64,000 nt of DNA from Parvibaculum sp. (lineage in GTDB: Bacteria; Pseudomonadota; Alphaproteobacteria; Parvibaculales; Parvibaculaceae), in the NCBI GenBank assembly GCA_002694985.1, contig NZNS01000010.1, forward strand, positions 791,921-855,920, written 5' to 3'. The notes under the pieces are model-generated. The model had not been told where the DNA came from. It was given only the letters and a program-made list of their open reading frames with translations, and made no database searches. This document shows, one piece after another, positions 9,195 through 18,097 of the stretch. Numbering within the stretch: position 1 is the stretch's first letter; each line of letters begins with the position of its first letter. The position numbers and the translations under genes were made by a program.

Positions 9195-9271
9195 TCGTTT
9201 CCCCCCGTTCTTTATTCTTTCGTCCTTACCCCTATGATCGCGGAAGAGACAGGAATGCAAAAGGATCAATT

Positions 9272-10039
9272 ATGAGCAGCGGCGCGCGCGCCATAGACAG
9301 CCCGCAGAACGCAAATGCGAAGAAATGGCTGGCGCTGACCGAATCACGCGGCATCCGCAAGCATGGCGCGTTCATCCTTTCGGGACGCAAGACCGTGCCA
9401 GAAGCGCTGGCCCGCCACCCGAACCGCTTCACAGCGGCGCTGGCGCGCACGGAGAGCGACCTCAACCGGCTTGCCCTCCCCCCTTCCGTCGAACGCTATG
9501 TGCTGGCGAAACCCGTTTTCGAGGCCCTGGATACGAACGGCACCGGCTTTCCGCTGCTTGTGGGCGAGGTGCCGGAAATGGCGGCGGCAGACTTCAGCGC
9601 GGCACCCAAAGGCTTTGAACTGGTGCTGGCGCTCGGCGATCCATCGAATCTCGGGGCGGCACTCCGCAGCGCGGCGGCCTTTGGCGCAACACGCGTGGTG
9701 CTGATGGAGGGAGCGGCGCACCCTTTCCATCCGAAAGCGCTGCGCGGCGGGGCCAACGCACAGTTCGGTCTCACCTTTCTCAAGGGAGGCGACTGGACGG
9801 CGCTCGAAGGCGCGGAAGGACCTGTGGCCGCGCTCGATGGCAAGGGCACGGATATCGAGGAATATGTCTGGCCGGAAAATCTCCGTCTCGTGTTAGGCGA
9901 GGAAGGCCGCGGATTGCCGCCCGGCCTCAAGGCAACGCTGCTCGCGATACGCACAACCGGGGCGGTCGAATCCCTGAATGCGACGGTGGCCGCGAGCCTC
10001 GCGCTTTCCGCGCGTTTCCGGCGGATTTCATCGCGGTGA
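9272..10039 (+). CDS. TrmH/SpoU family RNA methyltransferase
   Basis: SPOUT-class, SAM-dependent 2'-O-ribose methyltransferase acting on rRNA or tRNA. It is 255 aa. The N-terminal half (FILSGRKTVPEAL) is a substrate-binding domain. The three SpoU motifs are visible: GDPSNLGAALRSA near residue 123, LVLGEEGRGLP near 211 and VESLNATVAASLAL near 232, which form the knot and SAM pocket. It is divergent from the YhhN gene. The target nucleotide cannot be inferred. Confidence 0.88.
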   Translation: MSSGARAIDSPQNANAKKWLALTESRGIRKHGAFILSGRKTVPEALARHPNRFTAALARTESDLNRLALPPSVERYVLAKPVFEALDTNGTGFPLLVGEVPEMAAADFSAAPKGFELVLALGDPSNLGAALRSAAAFGATRVVLMEGAAHPFHPKALRGGANAQFGLTFLKGGDWTALEGAEGPVAALDGKGTDIEEYVWPENLRLVLGEEGRGLPPGLKATLLAIRTTGAVESLNATVAASLALSARFRRISSR

Positions 10040-10124
10040 TCCAGCGCCGGGGCCGGTGCGTATTCAAGGGGTGAGAGCTGGCGCAAGGTCCAGCGGTTCA
10101 ACTCCCCCAGAGAAGGCTCCGCCC

Positions 10125-10835
10125 TTGAACTCGCTTTTCAAACTTGCCGCCCTTCTCACGCTCGTTGTTCCCGCCGTGAGCCTCAGTGCTCTTGTTTCAG
10201 GCGCGGACGCGGCAGCGCCGGCTGCGCCCCCCGGGCCGGCGCTGTCGTTCCGCGTCGAGCGGGGGAGCACGCCCATCGGGACACATACGGTCAGCTTCAT
10301 GCGCAAGGGCGAAGAACTTCATGTCGCCGTCGACATCGAACTCGCCGTGTCTTTCGGTCCCATCACCGTTTTCCGCTACGAGCATCGCAATCGCGAAACA
10401 TGGCGCGGGGGGAAACTCGTCGCGCTCGAAACGGTAACGAATGATAACGGCACCAGATACAAGGTGAGTGCGAAGGCGATGGAGACGGGGCTCAAGGTTA
10501 TAAGCTCCGCCAACGGAACATTCATCGCGCCTGACGACATCATTCCCACGAGCTACTGGAACCCGGCAACGATCAGCCAGAGCGAACTTCTGGACACGCA
10601 GAAGGGCCGCATTCTCAAGGTTGAGATAAAACCCGGCACCGAATTTGAGGCGGGCGTGAACGGCAAGCCAATTCCCGTGCGGGAATATGAAATGACGGGC
10701 GACCTGAAACTCAAGCTCTGGTACTCGCCGGAGATGGAATGGCTGAACGTGATCTTTCGTGCGCGCGGCGAAGATGTCGATTACCGCGTGGTGCGGATCG
10801 ACCGGCAGGAACTTCAGCAGGTGGCACGGCAATGA
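10125..10835 (+). CDS. Secreted DUF6134-like protein
   Basis: A 236-aa exported protein. The likely start is TTG at 10125, 8 nt after AGAGAAGG, because the signal peptide (LFKLAALLTLVVPAVSLSAL...) begins exactly there. Upstream in-frame codons encode a non-conserved Arg/Ser-rich stretch. The mature protein is beta-rich, with FRVERGSTPIGTHTVSF, RYEHRNRETWRGGKLVALET and PTSYWNPATI. This pattern matches proteins annotated DUF6134/DUF3108-like, thought to be periplasmic. It overlaps the SDR gene by 4 nt (ATGA), so the two form a unit. Function is unknown. Confidence 0.7.
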   Translation: MNSLFKLAALLTLVVPAVSLSALVSGADAAAPAAPPGPALSFRVERGSTPIGTHTVSFMRKGEELHVAVDIELAVSFGPITVFRYEHRNRETWRGGKLVALETVTNDNGTRYKVSAKAMETGLKVISSANGTFIAPDDIIPTSYWNPATISQSELLDTQKGRILKVEIKPGTEFEAGVNGKPIPVREYEMTGDLKLKLWYSPEMEWLNVIFRARGEDVDYRVVRIDRQELQQVARQ

Positions 10836-11635
10836 CAGAAAAAGGCGATATCGTCTGGATTACCGGCGCGAGCTCCGGCATCGGCCGCGCGCTGGCGCTG
10901 CGCATGGCGCGCGAGGGATATCGGGTGGCCGTCTCGGCGAGGCGGGCGGAAGAACTCGACAAACTGAAGATGGAAGCCGAGCAGACCGGCAGCGAAATCC
11001 GACCCGTGCCGCTCGACACGACGAAGCCGGACGAGGTAACGGCGGGCGTGGCGGAAATCGAAAGCGAGATGGGGCCGATTGCCATTGCGGTACTGTGCGC
11101 CGGTACATATGAGGCGGTTCTCGCACATGAGCTGACGGCGGCAAGGGCGCGGCCCGTCTTCGAACTCAACTTCATGGGCACGATGAACTGCCTCGAAGCG
11201 CTGATCCCCAACATGATCGCGCGCGGGCATGGACGGATCGCGGCGGTGGCCTCTCTCGCGGGCTATTTCGGCCTGCCGACATCCGCGATCTACGGCGCCA
11301 GCAAGGCTGCCATCATCAACATGGCGGAAGCACTGCAACCCGATCTCGCGAAACACGGCGTGACCATACAGATCGTCAATCCGGGTTTCGTGAAAACGCC
11401 GCTGACCGACAAGAATGAATTTCCGATGCCCTTCCTCATGGATGTGGAGGACGCCGCGGATGCGTTCTGCAAGGGGCTGCACTCAAACCGCTTCGAGATC
11501 ACCTTTCCGCGCCGCTTTTCGCTGCTCCTCCGGCTGGTGCAGATGCTGCCCTACCGGCTGTCTCTCGCGCTGACCGGAAAGACACTGCCGAAGGACAAGC
11601 ACCCTTCAATTACCCCCGGTGTCAGCCCTTCCTGA
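10832..11635 (+). CDS. Short-chain dehydrogenase/reductase (SDR)
   Basis: A 267-aa classical SDR. The cofactor loop TGASSGIG is at residues 11-18, followed by an Arg-rich segment (SARRAEEL) favouring NADP. The structural motif CAGTYE replaces the usual NNAG, the catalytic Ser lies in VASLAGYFG and the Tyr/Lys pair in YGASKAA. The C-terminal RRFSLLLRLVQMLPYRLSLAL is a membrane-facing extension seen in short-chain enzymes acting on lipid substrates. Its start overlaps the preceding gene. The 3' end overlaps the convergent photolyase gene by 14 nt. Confidence 0.9.
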   Translation: MTEKGDIVWITGASSGIGRALALRMAREGYRVAVSARRAEELDKLKMEAEQTGSEIRPVPLDTTKPDEVTAGVAEIESEMGPIAIAVLCAGTYEAVLAHELTAARARPVFELNFMGTMNCLEALIPNMIARGHGRIAAVASLAGYFGLPTSAIYGASKAAIINMAEALQPDLAKHGVTIQIVNPGFVKTPLTDKNEFPMPFLMDVEDAADAFCKGLHSNRFEITFPRRFSLLLRLVQMLPYRLSLALTGKTLPKDKHPSITPGVSPS

Positions 11636-13049
11636 TTTTTGCATAGGCGGCAAGCGCACGGGCGCGCGCCTTTCCATGATCGACAAGGGGTTCGGGATAG
11701 TTTTCCCCAAGCACGATGCCAGCCTTTTCGAGCATCTCGCGCGGGGCGGCCCAGGGCTTGTGAATGTATTTCGTATCGAGCTTTGCGAGTTCAGGAACAA
11801 AAGTGCGGACATATTCGCCTTTGCTGTCGAACTTCTCGCCCTGCAACACCGGATTGAAGATGCGGAAATAGGGCGAGGCATCGGCACCCGACCCCGCCAC
11901 CCATTGCCAGCTTGCACGGTTCACGGCGAGATCGGCATCGACCAGCGTATCCTCGAACCAGCGGGCGCCCTCTCGCCAGTCGATCATCAAATGCTTGATG
12001 AGGAAGGAGGCGGCGATCATGCGCACGCGGTTGTGCATCCAGCCCGTCTGCCAGAGCTGGCGCATTCCCGCATCGACAACGGGATAGCCGGTGCGGCCGC
12101 TGCGCCATGCATCGAAAGCACCGGCATCGCGCATCCAGGGAAAGGCATCGAATTCGCGCTTCCAGTTCTCGGTTTCGATCTGCGGCCAGTGGTAGAGAAG
12201 GTGGCAGGCGAAATCGCGCCATGCGACTTCACGCAGAAAGGCCTCGCCCGCCCGCCCATCGCCGCCTTGCGCGTTGCGAACAACGTGCCAGACGCGGCGC
12301 GGCGAGAGATCGCCCGAATGAAGATGCGGAGACAGGCGCGACGTGCCCTCGCGGTCCGGCATATCGCGCGCTTTCGGATAAGCGGCCATCGCTTCATCCA
12401 CAAAATCGGCGAGCCGCGCCTGCGCGCCCGCTTCGCCCGGCTCCCATGTTTCACGCAAGCCCGCCGCCCAATCCGGCTTCGAGGGACGAAGCGCCCAGTC
12501 GTCGAGATGGTCCGTCGCGATGTCTTTCACACGAGCGAGCTTTCGTGGTGCCGCAAGAGGTGCATCGAACGAGAACTGCGACAGCGCGCGCCAGAAAGGC
12601 GTGAAGACCTTGTAAGGCCCGCCGCTTCCCGACTTCACATGCCACGGCTCGGCGAGAAGCGAGGCGGCGAAGCTGCGGACCTCGGTGCGCCGTTGCGTCA
12701 ATGCGGATTTGATGAGCTTGTCGCGCTCGACGACGCGCGGCTCGTAACAGCGGTTCCAGAAGACCGCAGCAGCACCCGTTTCTTCCGCAATAGCGGGAAG
12801 AATATGCGCTGGGTTGCCCCGGCGCAGAACCAGCGGCAAGCCGAGGCGGGCAAGGCTTTTTGAAAGCGCAGCGAGACTTCCATGCAGCCACCAACGCGAC
12901 GCGCCACCGACCTCTTCCTCCGGGTCCAGGATGAAGAGAGGCAGGACCGGCGCGCCACGCGCCGCAGCGGCGGCAAGTGCGGGATTATCGTCCAGCCGCA
13001 AGTCGCGGCGGAACCAGACGATTGAAGGACCGTATTCTTCTGAAGGCAT
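11622..13049 (-). CDS. phrB: Deoxyribodipyrimidine photo-lyase
   Basis: Repairs cyclobutane pyrimidine dimers in UV-damaged DNA using blue light, with FADH- and an antenna cofactor. The 475-aa product starts MPSEEYGPSIVWFRRDLRLD. The N-terminal antenna-binding domain extends to about residue 130. The C-terminal FAD-binding domain shows WRDFACHLLYHWPQ, GRTGYPVVDAGMRQLWQTG, MHNRVRMIAASFL and the Trp-rich ASWQWVAG...YFRIFNP. Length and motifs fit a class I CPD photolyase; 6-4 or cryptochrome activity seems unlikely. Confidence 0.95.
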   Translation of the reverse strand: MPSEEYGPSIVWFRRDLRLDDNPALAAAAARGAPVLPLFILDPEEEVGGASRWWLHGSLAALSKSLARLGLPLVLRRGNPAHILPAIAEETGAAAVFWNRCYEPRVVERDKLIKSALTQRRTEVRSFAASLLAEPWHVKSGSGGPYKVFTPFWRALSQFSFDAPLAAPRKLARVKDIATDHLDDWALRPSKPDWAAGLRETWEPGEAGAQARLADFVDEAMAAYPKARDMPDREGTSRLSPHLHSGDLSPRRVWHVVRNAQGGDGRAGEAFLREVAWRDFACHLLYHWPQIETENWKREFDAFPWMRDAGAFDAWRSGRTGYPVVDAGMRQLWQTGWMHNRVRMIAASFLIKHLMIDWREGARWFEDTLVDADLAVNRASWQWVAGSGADASPYFRIFNPVLQGEKFDSKGEYVRTFVPELAKLDTKYIHKPWAAPREMLEKAGIVLGENYPEPLVDHGKARARALAAYAKIRKG

Positions 13050-13078
13050 CTGTCCGGGGGCAATTGGTTGGTGACTGA

Positions 13079-13861
13079 CTACTCCATACGAAGCGTCGCG
13101 GCGAACGGATCAGCCGCAGCATCGCATGCCGATATGCACCGGAGGCGCCAGCCCGGTGCGCCATAACCGCCAACCGGATAATGCTGGGTGAGGCGGCAAT
13201 CCCACAACACAACCATTCCTCGCGCCCAGGGGATGCGTATCTGATTTTCCGGCACGGTGAGGAGATTTTGTGCGAGATCCACAACGAGATCGCTTTCCTC
13301 TGCCGGCACGTTGAGGATGTGGCCTTTGAAGGAAGCACCGATGCCGAGATGCTTGCGCTTCGTCAGCGGATGCGACGCGACGAGCGGACGGGGAAAACCC
13401 GCACGCGAGAACGGCACGACCTCAAGCGGATCGAGATAGGCGCGCATCGGAACGGAGATGCCGTCATAAGCATCGGCCAATGAACACCATATGCTTTCGC
13501 CGCCAAAAGGCGCCTCCTCTGCATGGAGCAGTGCGACATGCGAGTGCGCAATGGATGCGAGCGGATCCGTCATCATCGCTATACACTCTTCGGGACGCGC
13601 ACACGCCGCTTCATCCGCGGACGGATTGCGCAGCGTATTGACATACAATGTTTGTTGAAGGGCCCCGAAAGCACACATCAGACCGGCTATGCCTTGCGCG
13701 GATGCACGAGGTGAACGGAAGATGAGCAATCCGTAGCGCGACACAGCGGCCGAGAGGGCAGCCGACACTGCCGCCGGCGGCGGCACTGAAAGATCCACCC
13801 CTGTCACATCGGCACCGAAAACGCCCCCCAAAGGACGAACAGACAAGGAGTTCGTATGCAT
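13079..13861 (-). CDS. TauD/TfdA-like Fe(II)/2-oxoglutarate dioxygenase homologue with altered metal site
   Basis: A 260-aa protein. The TauD fold is suggested by the N-terminal LGGVFGADVTGVDLS, the YGLLIFR strand, GGESIWCSLADAYD, RIPWARGMVVLWDCRLTQHYPVGGY and the final GWRLRCI. In active members an H-x-D pair plus a distal His bind iron. Here the expected region reads ASIAHSHVALLHAEEAP, so the Asp position is His (H-S-H), while the distal His (TQHY) and Arg remain. The protein may bind metal differently or be inactive. It is divergently oriented from a LysR regulator that may control it. The substrate is unknown. Confidence 0.7.
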   Translation of the reverse strand: MHTNSLSVRPLGGVFGADVTGVDLSVPPPAAVSAALSAAVSRYGLLIFRSPRASAQGIAGLMCAFGALQQTLYVNTLRNPSADEAACARPEECIAMMTDPLASIAHSHVALLHAEEAPFGGESIWCSLADAYDGISVPMRAYLDPLEVVPFSRAGFPRPLVASHPLTKRKHLGIGASFKGHILNVPAEESDLVVDLAQNLLTVPENQIRIPWARGMVVLWDCRLTQHYPVGGYGAPGWRLRCISACDAAADPFAATLRME

Positions 13862-13975
13862 GATTATTTACCCCGTTGGTCAAAGGATTTGAATTTGACT
13901 GCCCCTCTAACAATGAGTTGCACGGGAGTGGCGAACATATCCAATTGAAATGCCGAATGACCAAGTATTCACGAA

Positions 13976-14866
13976 ATGAATTTGCGCCGCATCGACCTCA
14001 ACCTCCTGACCATCTTCGACGCCATCATGACGGAGGGCAGCATCACCAAAGCGGCCGCGCGACTTGGCATGACGCAGCCCGCACTCTCGAACGCATTGAC
14101 GCGGCTCAGGCGGCTGGTGGACGATCCGCTTTTTGTACGCGTGGGAAACAAGATCGTGCCGACACCGCGCGCAGAAGCACTCTCAGTGCCAGTCCGGCAA
14201 GCGCTCGACCTCGCGAAAAGCGCGTTGAGCGGGCATCCGACGGAAGCTGCGGGAGATGAAACGCGAGTTTTTACTCTGGCGCTCGGCGATGCCGGCGAAA
14301 CCATCGCGTTACCACGCGCATTCGCAAAACTGAGGCAGGAGGCAGGAGCAACGCCGCGCCTGCGGCTCAAATGTGCATTGCCTCACGCAATTACCGATGA
14401 ACTCAGGTCGGGCGCGGTGGACCTTGCCTGGCTCGCCTTTCCGCCCCGCCTGCACGATGTGAGCATGGAACCGGTAATCCGGGACGAGCTCGTCTGCATG
14501 GTTGCAGCCGAGAGTGCCGGGAAAGAGGAGATGACGCCGGAGCGCTATCTCGCGCTCGATCATGTCGGCCTCGTATCGGAAGCCACATTGGAGATGCACG
14601 GCTTTGACGGCTGGCGAATGCGACGGAAAATTCTGGTGGAAGTGCACAATTATGCACTGCTTGCGATGCTCGTTGCGACCGCAGGTCTTGCGGCGACGTT
14701 GCCAAGCCGCCTCGCACATCATTATGCGACGGTCTATGGACTTGCGGTGCATCCCCTGCCCTTCGACGCGCCGCCCGCGATCTTCTATCAGGCGTGGCCG
14801 CGCGGGCTGACCGAAGATCGGGCACATATCCGCCTCCGGCGCGCCTTCAAGGTGGCAGTGCGATAG
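13976..14866 (+). CDS. LysR family transcriptional regulator
   Basis: A 296-aa DNA-binding regulator. The N-terminal winged HTH is clear (LNLLTIFDAIMTEGSITKAA, then RLGMTQPALSNALTRLR, residues 7-50), with DDPLFVRVGNKIVPT after it. The effector-binding domain follows from about residue 90. It is divergent from the TauD-like gene across 114 nt, the typical arrangement for a LysR regulator and its target. The N-terminal sequence resembles the NodD/PcaQ-like branch. Confidence 0.93.
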   Translation: MNLRRIDLNLLTIFDAIMTEGSITKAAARLGMTQPALSNALTRLRRLVDDPLFVRVGNKIVPTPRAEALSVPVRQALDLAKSALSGHPTEAAGDETRVFTLALGDAGETIALPRAFAKLRQEAGATPRLRLKCALPHAITDELRSGAVDLAWLAFPPRLHDVSMEPVIRDELVCMVAAESAGKEEMTPERYLALDHVGLVSEATLEMHGFDGWRMRRKILVEVHNYALLAMLVATAGLAATLPSRLAHHYATVYGLAVHPLPFDAPPAIFYQAWPRGLTEDRAHIRLRRAFKVAVR

Positions 14867-14943
14867 TCACGTTTGCACTGGCCGTTTCCGGCGGCGCTCG
14901 CGAATCTGTGCGGCAAGGCGGCGCGCACTGCAGAGCAAGCGCC

Positions 14944-15726
14944 CTACTCCGCACGGCGGATGGGAAGAATGAAGGGGTCCGCGCCTTCGCCGATCAATGC
15001 CTCGATGCGGTATGTCTCGCGCAGGTTCTGCGGCGTGAGAACATCGCGCGGCAGGCCGTCCGCCTTCACCTTGCCATCATCGAGCAGGATCAGCCGGTCG
15101 CAATGACGCGCGGCGAGCGAGAGATCGTGCAGCACGGCAACGACCATGCGGTCATTGCCCTCGGCGTCGGGTGTCGCATAAGCGCGCAGCACTTCCATGA
15201 TGCGTATCTGATGATAGGGGTCGAGCGCGGAGACGGGCTCATCCACCAGCATGAGCGGCGCCTCGACGGCCAGCGCACGGGCAAGCAGCACGCGGGCCCG
15301 TTCGCCGCCCGACAAGGTCAACACATCGCGCCCGGCAAACTCACGCACGCCTGCGAGGTCGATCGCATGCTCGATTGCCGCTTCATCGTCGGCGCTCGCG
15401 CGATGGAAGGGTTCGAGATGTGGCAGGCGGCCAAGCGCGACGAGACGCGAGACTTCGAGCGGCCAGTGACTGCCCGCACCTTGCGCAAGGTAGGAAATGG
15501 CGCGGGCCCGGGCGCGCGGGTTCATGGCGCGAACGGGCACATCGTTCAGCGTCACGCCGCCCTCGAAAGGAACAAGGCCGGCAATGGCGCGCACCAGTGT
15601 CGTCTTGCCGACGCCGTTCGGGCCGATGAGTCCGATGAATTGCGAACCTTCCGCCGTTGCCGAGACACCGCGAATGACGCGCGCGCCACCCAGAGAAGCG
15701 CGGAGATTCTCGATGGCAAGGCGCAT
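14944..15726 (-). CDS. btuD: Vitamin B12 ABC transporter ATP-binding protein
   Basis: The cytoplasmic ATPase of the BtuFCD importer, 260 aa. It has Walker A GPNGVGKTTLV (about residue 38), signature LSGGERARVLLARAL, Walker B LMLVDEPVSALDP and the H-loop (VVAVLHDLSLAARH). The start is ATG at 15726, overlapping the permease stop by 1 nt; a GTG at 15729 is also possible. By sequence alone it could be a haem (HmuV-type) or iron-siderophore ATPase. The cobalamin riboswitch upstream of the operon makes B12 the best call. Confidence 0.88.
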   Translation of the reverse strand: MRLAIENLRASLGGARVIRGVSATAEGSQFIGLIGPNGVGKTTLVRAIAGLVPFEGGVTLNDVPVRAMNPRARARAISYLAQGAGSHWPLEVSRLVALGRLPHLEPFHRASADDEAAIEHAIDLAGVREFAGRDVLTLSGGERARVLLARALAVEAPLMLVDEPVSALDPYHQIRIMEVLRAYATPDAEGNDRMVVAVLHDLSLAARHCDRLILLDDGKVKADGLPRDVLTPQNLRETYRIEALIGEGADPFILPIRRAE

Positions 15727-16730
15727 CACGGAGCCTCCCTTCTCGTGCGGAGAATAAGCCAGAGGAAGAAGGGCGCACCGACAAGCGAGGTGACGACGCC
15801 GATTTTCAGCTCCGGCCCATTGACGGGAATGCGCACAAGCAGGTCCGCCGCAAGGACAAGCGCCGCGCCGCCAAGCGCAGAGGGAAGAAGCAGCGAGGCC
15901 GGACGCTGGCCGACAAGCGGGCGCATCAGATGCGGCACGACAAGACCGACAAAGCCGATGACGCCGGTGACGGACACGGCGGCGCCGACGGCGAGCCCGG
16001 TGCCGATGATCGCCCGGGCGGTGATGGAGCGCATGGAGAAGCCGAGCGTCGAAGCCGTATCCTCGCCAAGCGCCAGCGCATCCAGCGCGCGATATGTCGA
16101 TGCGACGAGAAGCCAGCCCACTCCCATGAAGGGCAGCACGAACCAGACCTGCGTCATGCTGCGATCCGTCAATGAACCGAGCATCCAGAAGACGATTTCG
16201 AGCGCTGCATAAGGGCTCGGCGAAAGGTTGAGGGCGAGCGAGGTGAGCGCGCCAGTGAAGGCGGAGATGGCGACGCCCGCCAGAATGATTGTGACGATGG
16301 AAGGGTTGCGGCCCGCGAGCAGATACAAGACTGCCAGGGCAACAAGCGCGCCTGCGATGCCACCCACGGGCACGAACATGGCCGTGCCTGCAGCCAGCCC
16401 CGAATAGAAGATGAGAACGGCGCCGAGTGCCGCACCGCCCGAGGCGCCGATGAGGCCGGGCTCGGCAAGCGGATTACGCAAAAGGCCCTGAAGCCCCGCG
16501 CCGGTGAGCCCGAGCGTGGCACCGACGAGAAGACCGAGCAGCGCGCGCGGCAGACGCACTTCGGTCAGGACCAGCCAGGCGATGTCGCGATCCGTCTCGG
16601 AAATGAGGGCGAACTTGTCGACGAGGAGTTCTCCGCCACGGCCAATATAGATGGAGGCGATGAATAGGAGCGCCACGAGGATGGTGAGGGCGGCGTTGAC
16701 GGTCCAGGAGGAAAGAGGTGCGCGCGTCAC
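15726..16730 (-). CDS. btuC: Vitamin B12 ABC transporter permease (FecCD/BtuC family)
   Basis: An inner-membrane permease of 334 aa with about ten transmembrane helices. The FecCD family is recognised by VRLPRALLGLLVGATLGLTG, GLLRNPLAEPGLIGASGGAA and GVIGFVGLVVPHLMRPLVG. The GTG start at 16730 overlaps the btuF stop (GTGA), and its own stop overlaps btuD, so the three genes are translationally coupled. It forms the channel through which the periplasmic binding protein delivers corrinoid. Confidence 0.9.
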   Translation of the reverse strand: MTRAPLSSWTVNAALTILVALLFIASIYIGRGGELLVDKFALISETDRDIAWLVLTEVRLPRALLGLLVGATLGLTGAGLQGLLRNPLAEPGLIGASGGAALGAVLIFYSGLAAGTAMFVPVGGIAGALVALAVLYLLAGRNPSIVTIILAGVAISAFTGALTSLALNLSPSPYAALEIVFWMLGSLTDRSMTQVWFVLPFMGVGWLLVASTYRALDALALGEDTASTLGFSMRSITARAIIGTGLAVGAAVSVTGVIGFVGLVVPHLMRPLVGQRPASLLLPSALGGAALVLAADLLVRIPVNGPELKIGVVTSLVGAPFFLWLILRTRREAP

Positions 16731-17683
16731 TGCTCTCTCCCCGTTTCGACGTCAAATCCGGTGAGCAGACGAGAGGGGGATCGGGTCCCGGCCTGCGCCG
16801 GAATGACATTCTTCTCTGGAGCGAGAGTGGACGTGAGCTTGTTTATCATCATCGCGTCGTGGGCGGCGGCGAGGCGCGCGGCGGTGCGGGCTACGAAACG
16901 TGTGCTGCACGTCCAGTCGCGTGCGCGCAGGCTGACTTCCTCGGCATAGCGCTCCCGGTAGAGGCGAAGTGCCGGATGCTCCAGCAGCGCGCTTGCCTGC
17001 GAGGGTGCTTCCGGACGATAGACGCCGAGCGCCAGCAGTTGCGGGCGGTAGGCGATCACGTCCTCGACGCCGGGATAAGCGAGGCCGACGGTATTTTCTT
17101 CACGCACGACATTGCGAAAGCCCGTATGCGCGAGGATGCGGCCAAGGGTCGAGTTCGGCGTCGCGGCACTACCGAGATCCTGATAGAGGATCGCGGAGGG
17201 CGCGTTCTTTCCGCTCCGCTTCGCTGCGTCCATTTCCGTATTGAAACGCGCGATCAACGCCTTGCCCTCTTCTTCGCGGCCAAGCGCGGCCGCGACGGTG
17301 CGAATGTTGTCGCGAATATCCTCGAAGCTGCGCGCGTCCTTCACGGTCGCAACCGGAATATCCATGCGGGCGAGAAGATCGAGCGTGAAGGGCGAACTCC
17401 ATTCATGCGCGAGAACGAGATCGGGCGCGAAAGGGAGAATGTCCTCGATGCGTCCATCATTCGGCGGGATGTCCGAGACAAGCGCGGCGACGGGCGAATC
17501 CGCCGGGTCGCGTCCAAGCCGGAAGACGGATTTGAGCGTTCCCGGCGCTGCAAGCTCGGCGGCGATGATGTCGGAGCAGAGATTGATCGAGACGATATGT
17601 GCAGGACGCGCGGAGCCGGCATCTGCCGCAGAAGCGGCAGCAAGGAAGCCAGCCAGAACACCAATAGAGAGAAGAAATTTCAT
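16727..17683 (-). CDS. btuF: Periplasmic cobalamin-binding protein with repeat-derived C-terminal tail
   Basis: Substrate-binding component of the B12 importer. The 318-aa product has a signal peptide (residues 1-22, ending SAADAGSA) and a class III binding-protein fold (HIVSINLCSDIIAAEL, FAPDLVLAHEW, DLGSAATPNSTLGRILAHTG, GVEDVIAYRPQLL). The normal protein seems to end near LTSTLAP. The last roughly 25 residues (EKNVIPAQAGTRSPS...) are encoded by a dispersed palindromic repeat at 16783-16808. It is the first gene after the riboswitch. Confidence 0.88.
   Translation of the reverse strand: MKFLLSIGVLAGFLAAASAADAGSARPAHIVSINLCSDIIAAELAAPGTLKSVFRLGRDPADSPVAALVSDIPPNDGRIEDILPFAPDLVLAHEWSSPFTLDLLARMDIPVATVKDARSFEDIRDNIRTVAAALGREEEGKALIARFNTEMDAAKRSGKNAPSAILYQDLGSAATPNSTLGRILAHTGFRNVVREENTVGLAYPGVEDVIAYRPQLLALGVYRPEAPSQASALLEHPALRLYRERYAEEVSLRARDWTCSTRFVARTAARLAAAHDAMMINKLTSTLAPEKNVIPAQAGTRSPSRLLTGFDVETGREQ
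16783..16808 (-). repeat. Dispersed palindromic repeat inside btuF
   Basis: On the minus strand the sequence reads TGTCATTCCGGCGCAGGCCG followed by GGACCC. It can form a CCGGC..GCCGG hairpin and matches the ends of the element at 60102-60190. It is translated as NVIPAQAGT, the typical product of this repeat class. Confidence 0.75.
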
Positions 17684-17774
17684 CCCGCCGTCTCGCGCTA
17701 CGCATCAACAAGATGTCGTCTCGCGGGACAGCCCCGCAATCCCCCAGCACACCCCGGCCCGGAGAGGGACGACA

Positions 17775-17980
17775 ACTCGCGGCAGGTTTCCTGGCTTGGC
17801 GGGTCAGCGCCCCTCCCTGCCTTCCCGGCCCGTCGAACGACAGGCCAGTGGCCAAACCGGAGAGAGGCTCGCCGCTTACAGTTGCGGGGGCAGCCGCTTC
17901 TAGATTCGGAGCATTCCTGCCAGAAAGCTCCAAGCGTTCCCTTTTAACCCCGGATTTGCGGCCGGGGCACCACGAGCAGG
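17775..17980 (-). promoter_or_regulatory. Cobalamin riboswitch upstream of btuFCD
   Basis: Reading the minus strand from about 17980 to 17775 gives the conserved elements in order. These are the P1/P2 start (CTCGTGGTGCCCCGGCC), AAAAGGGAACGC, GGCTGCCCCCGCAACTGTAAGCGG, GCCACTGG, GGGAAGGC, GACCCGCCAAGCCAGGA and AACCTGCCG. This is a canonical AdoCbl-binding aptamer. It ends about 90 nt before the btuF start, so B12 should repress the importer, probably by masking the ribosome site or by termination. The expression platform was not resolved. Confidence 0.95.
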
Positions 17981-18097
17981 CGGAGTGTAGACGCTCGCGC
18001 GCGCCACGCAAGGCGGAGCCCCGAAAGGCCTGCAAATCCCCCGGGAAATGCTCTACCGTCGGCCAAAACAACAAACGGACGATTTCGGGGAGACACC

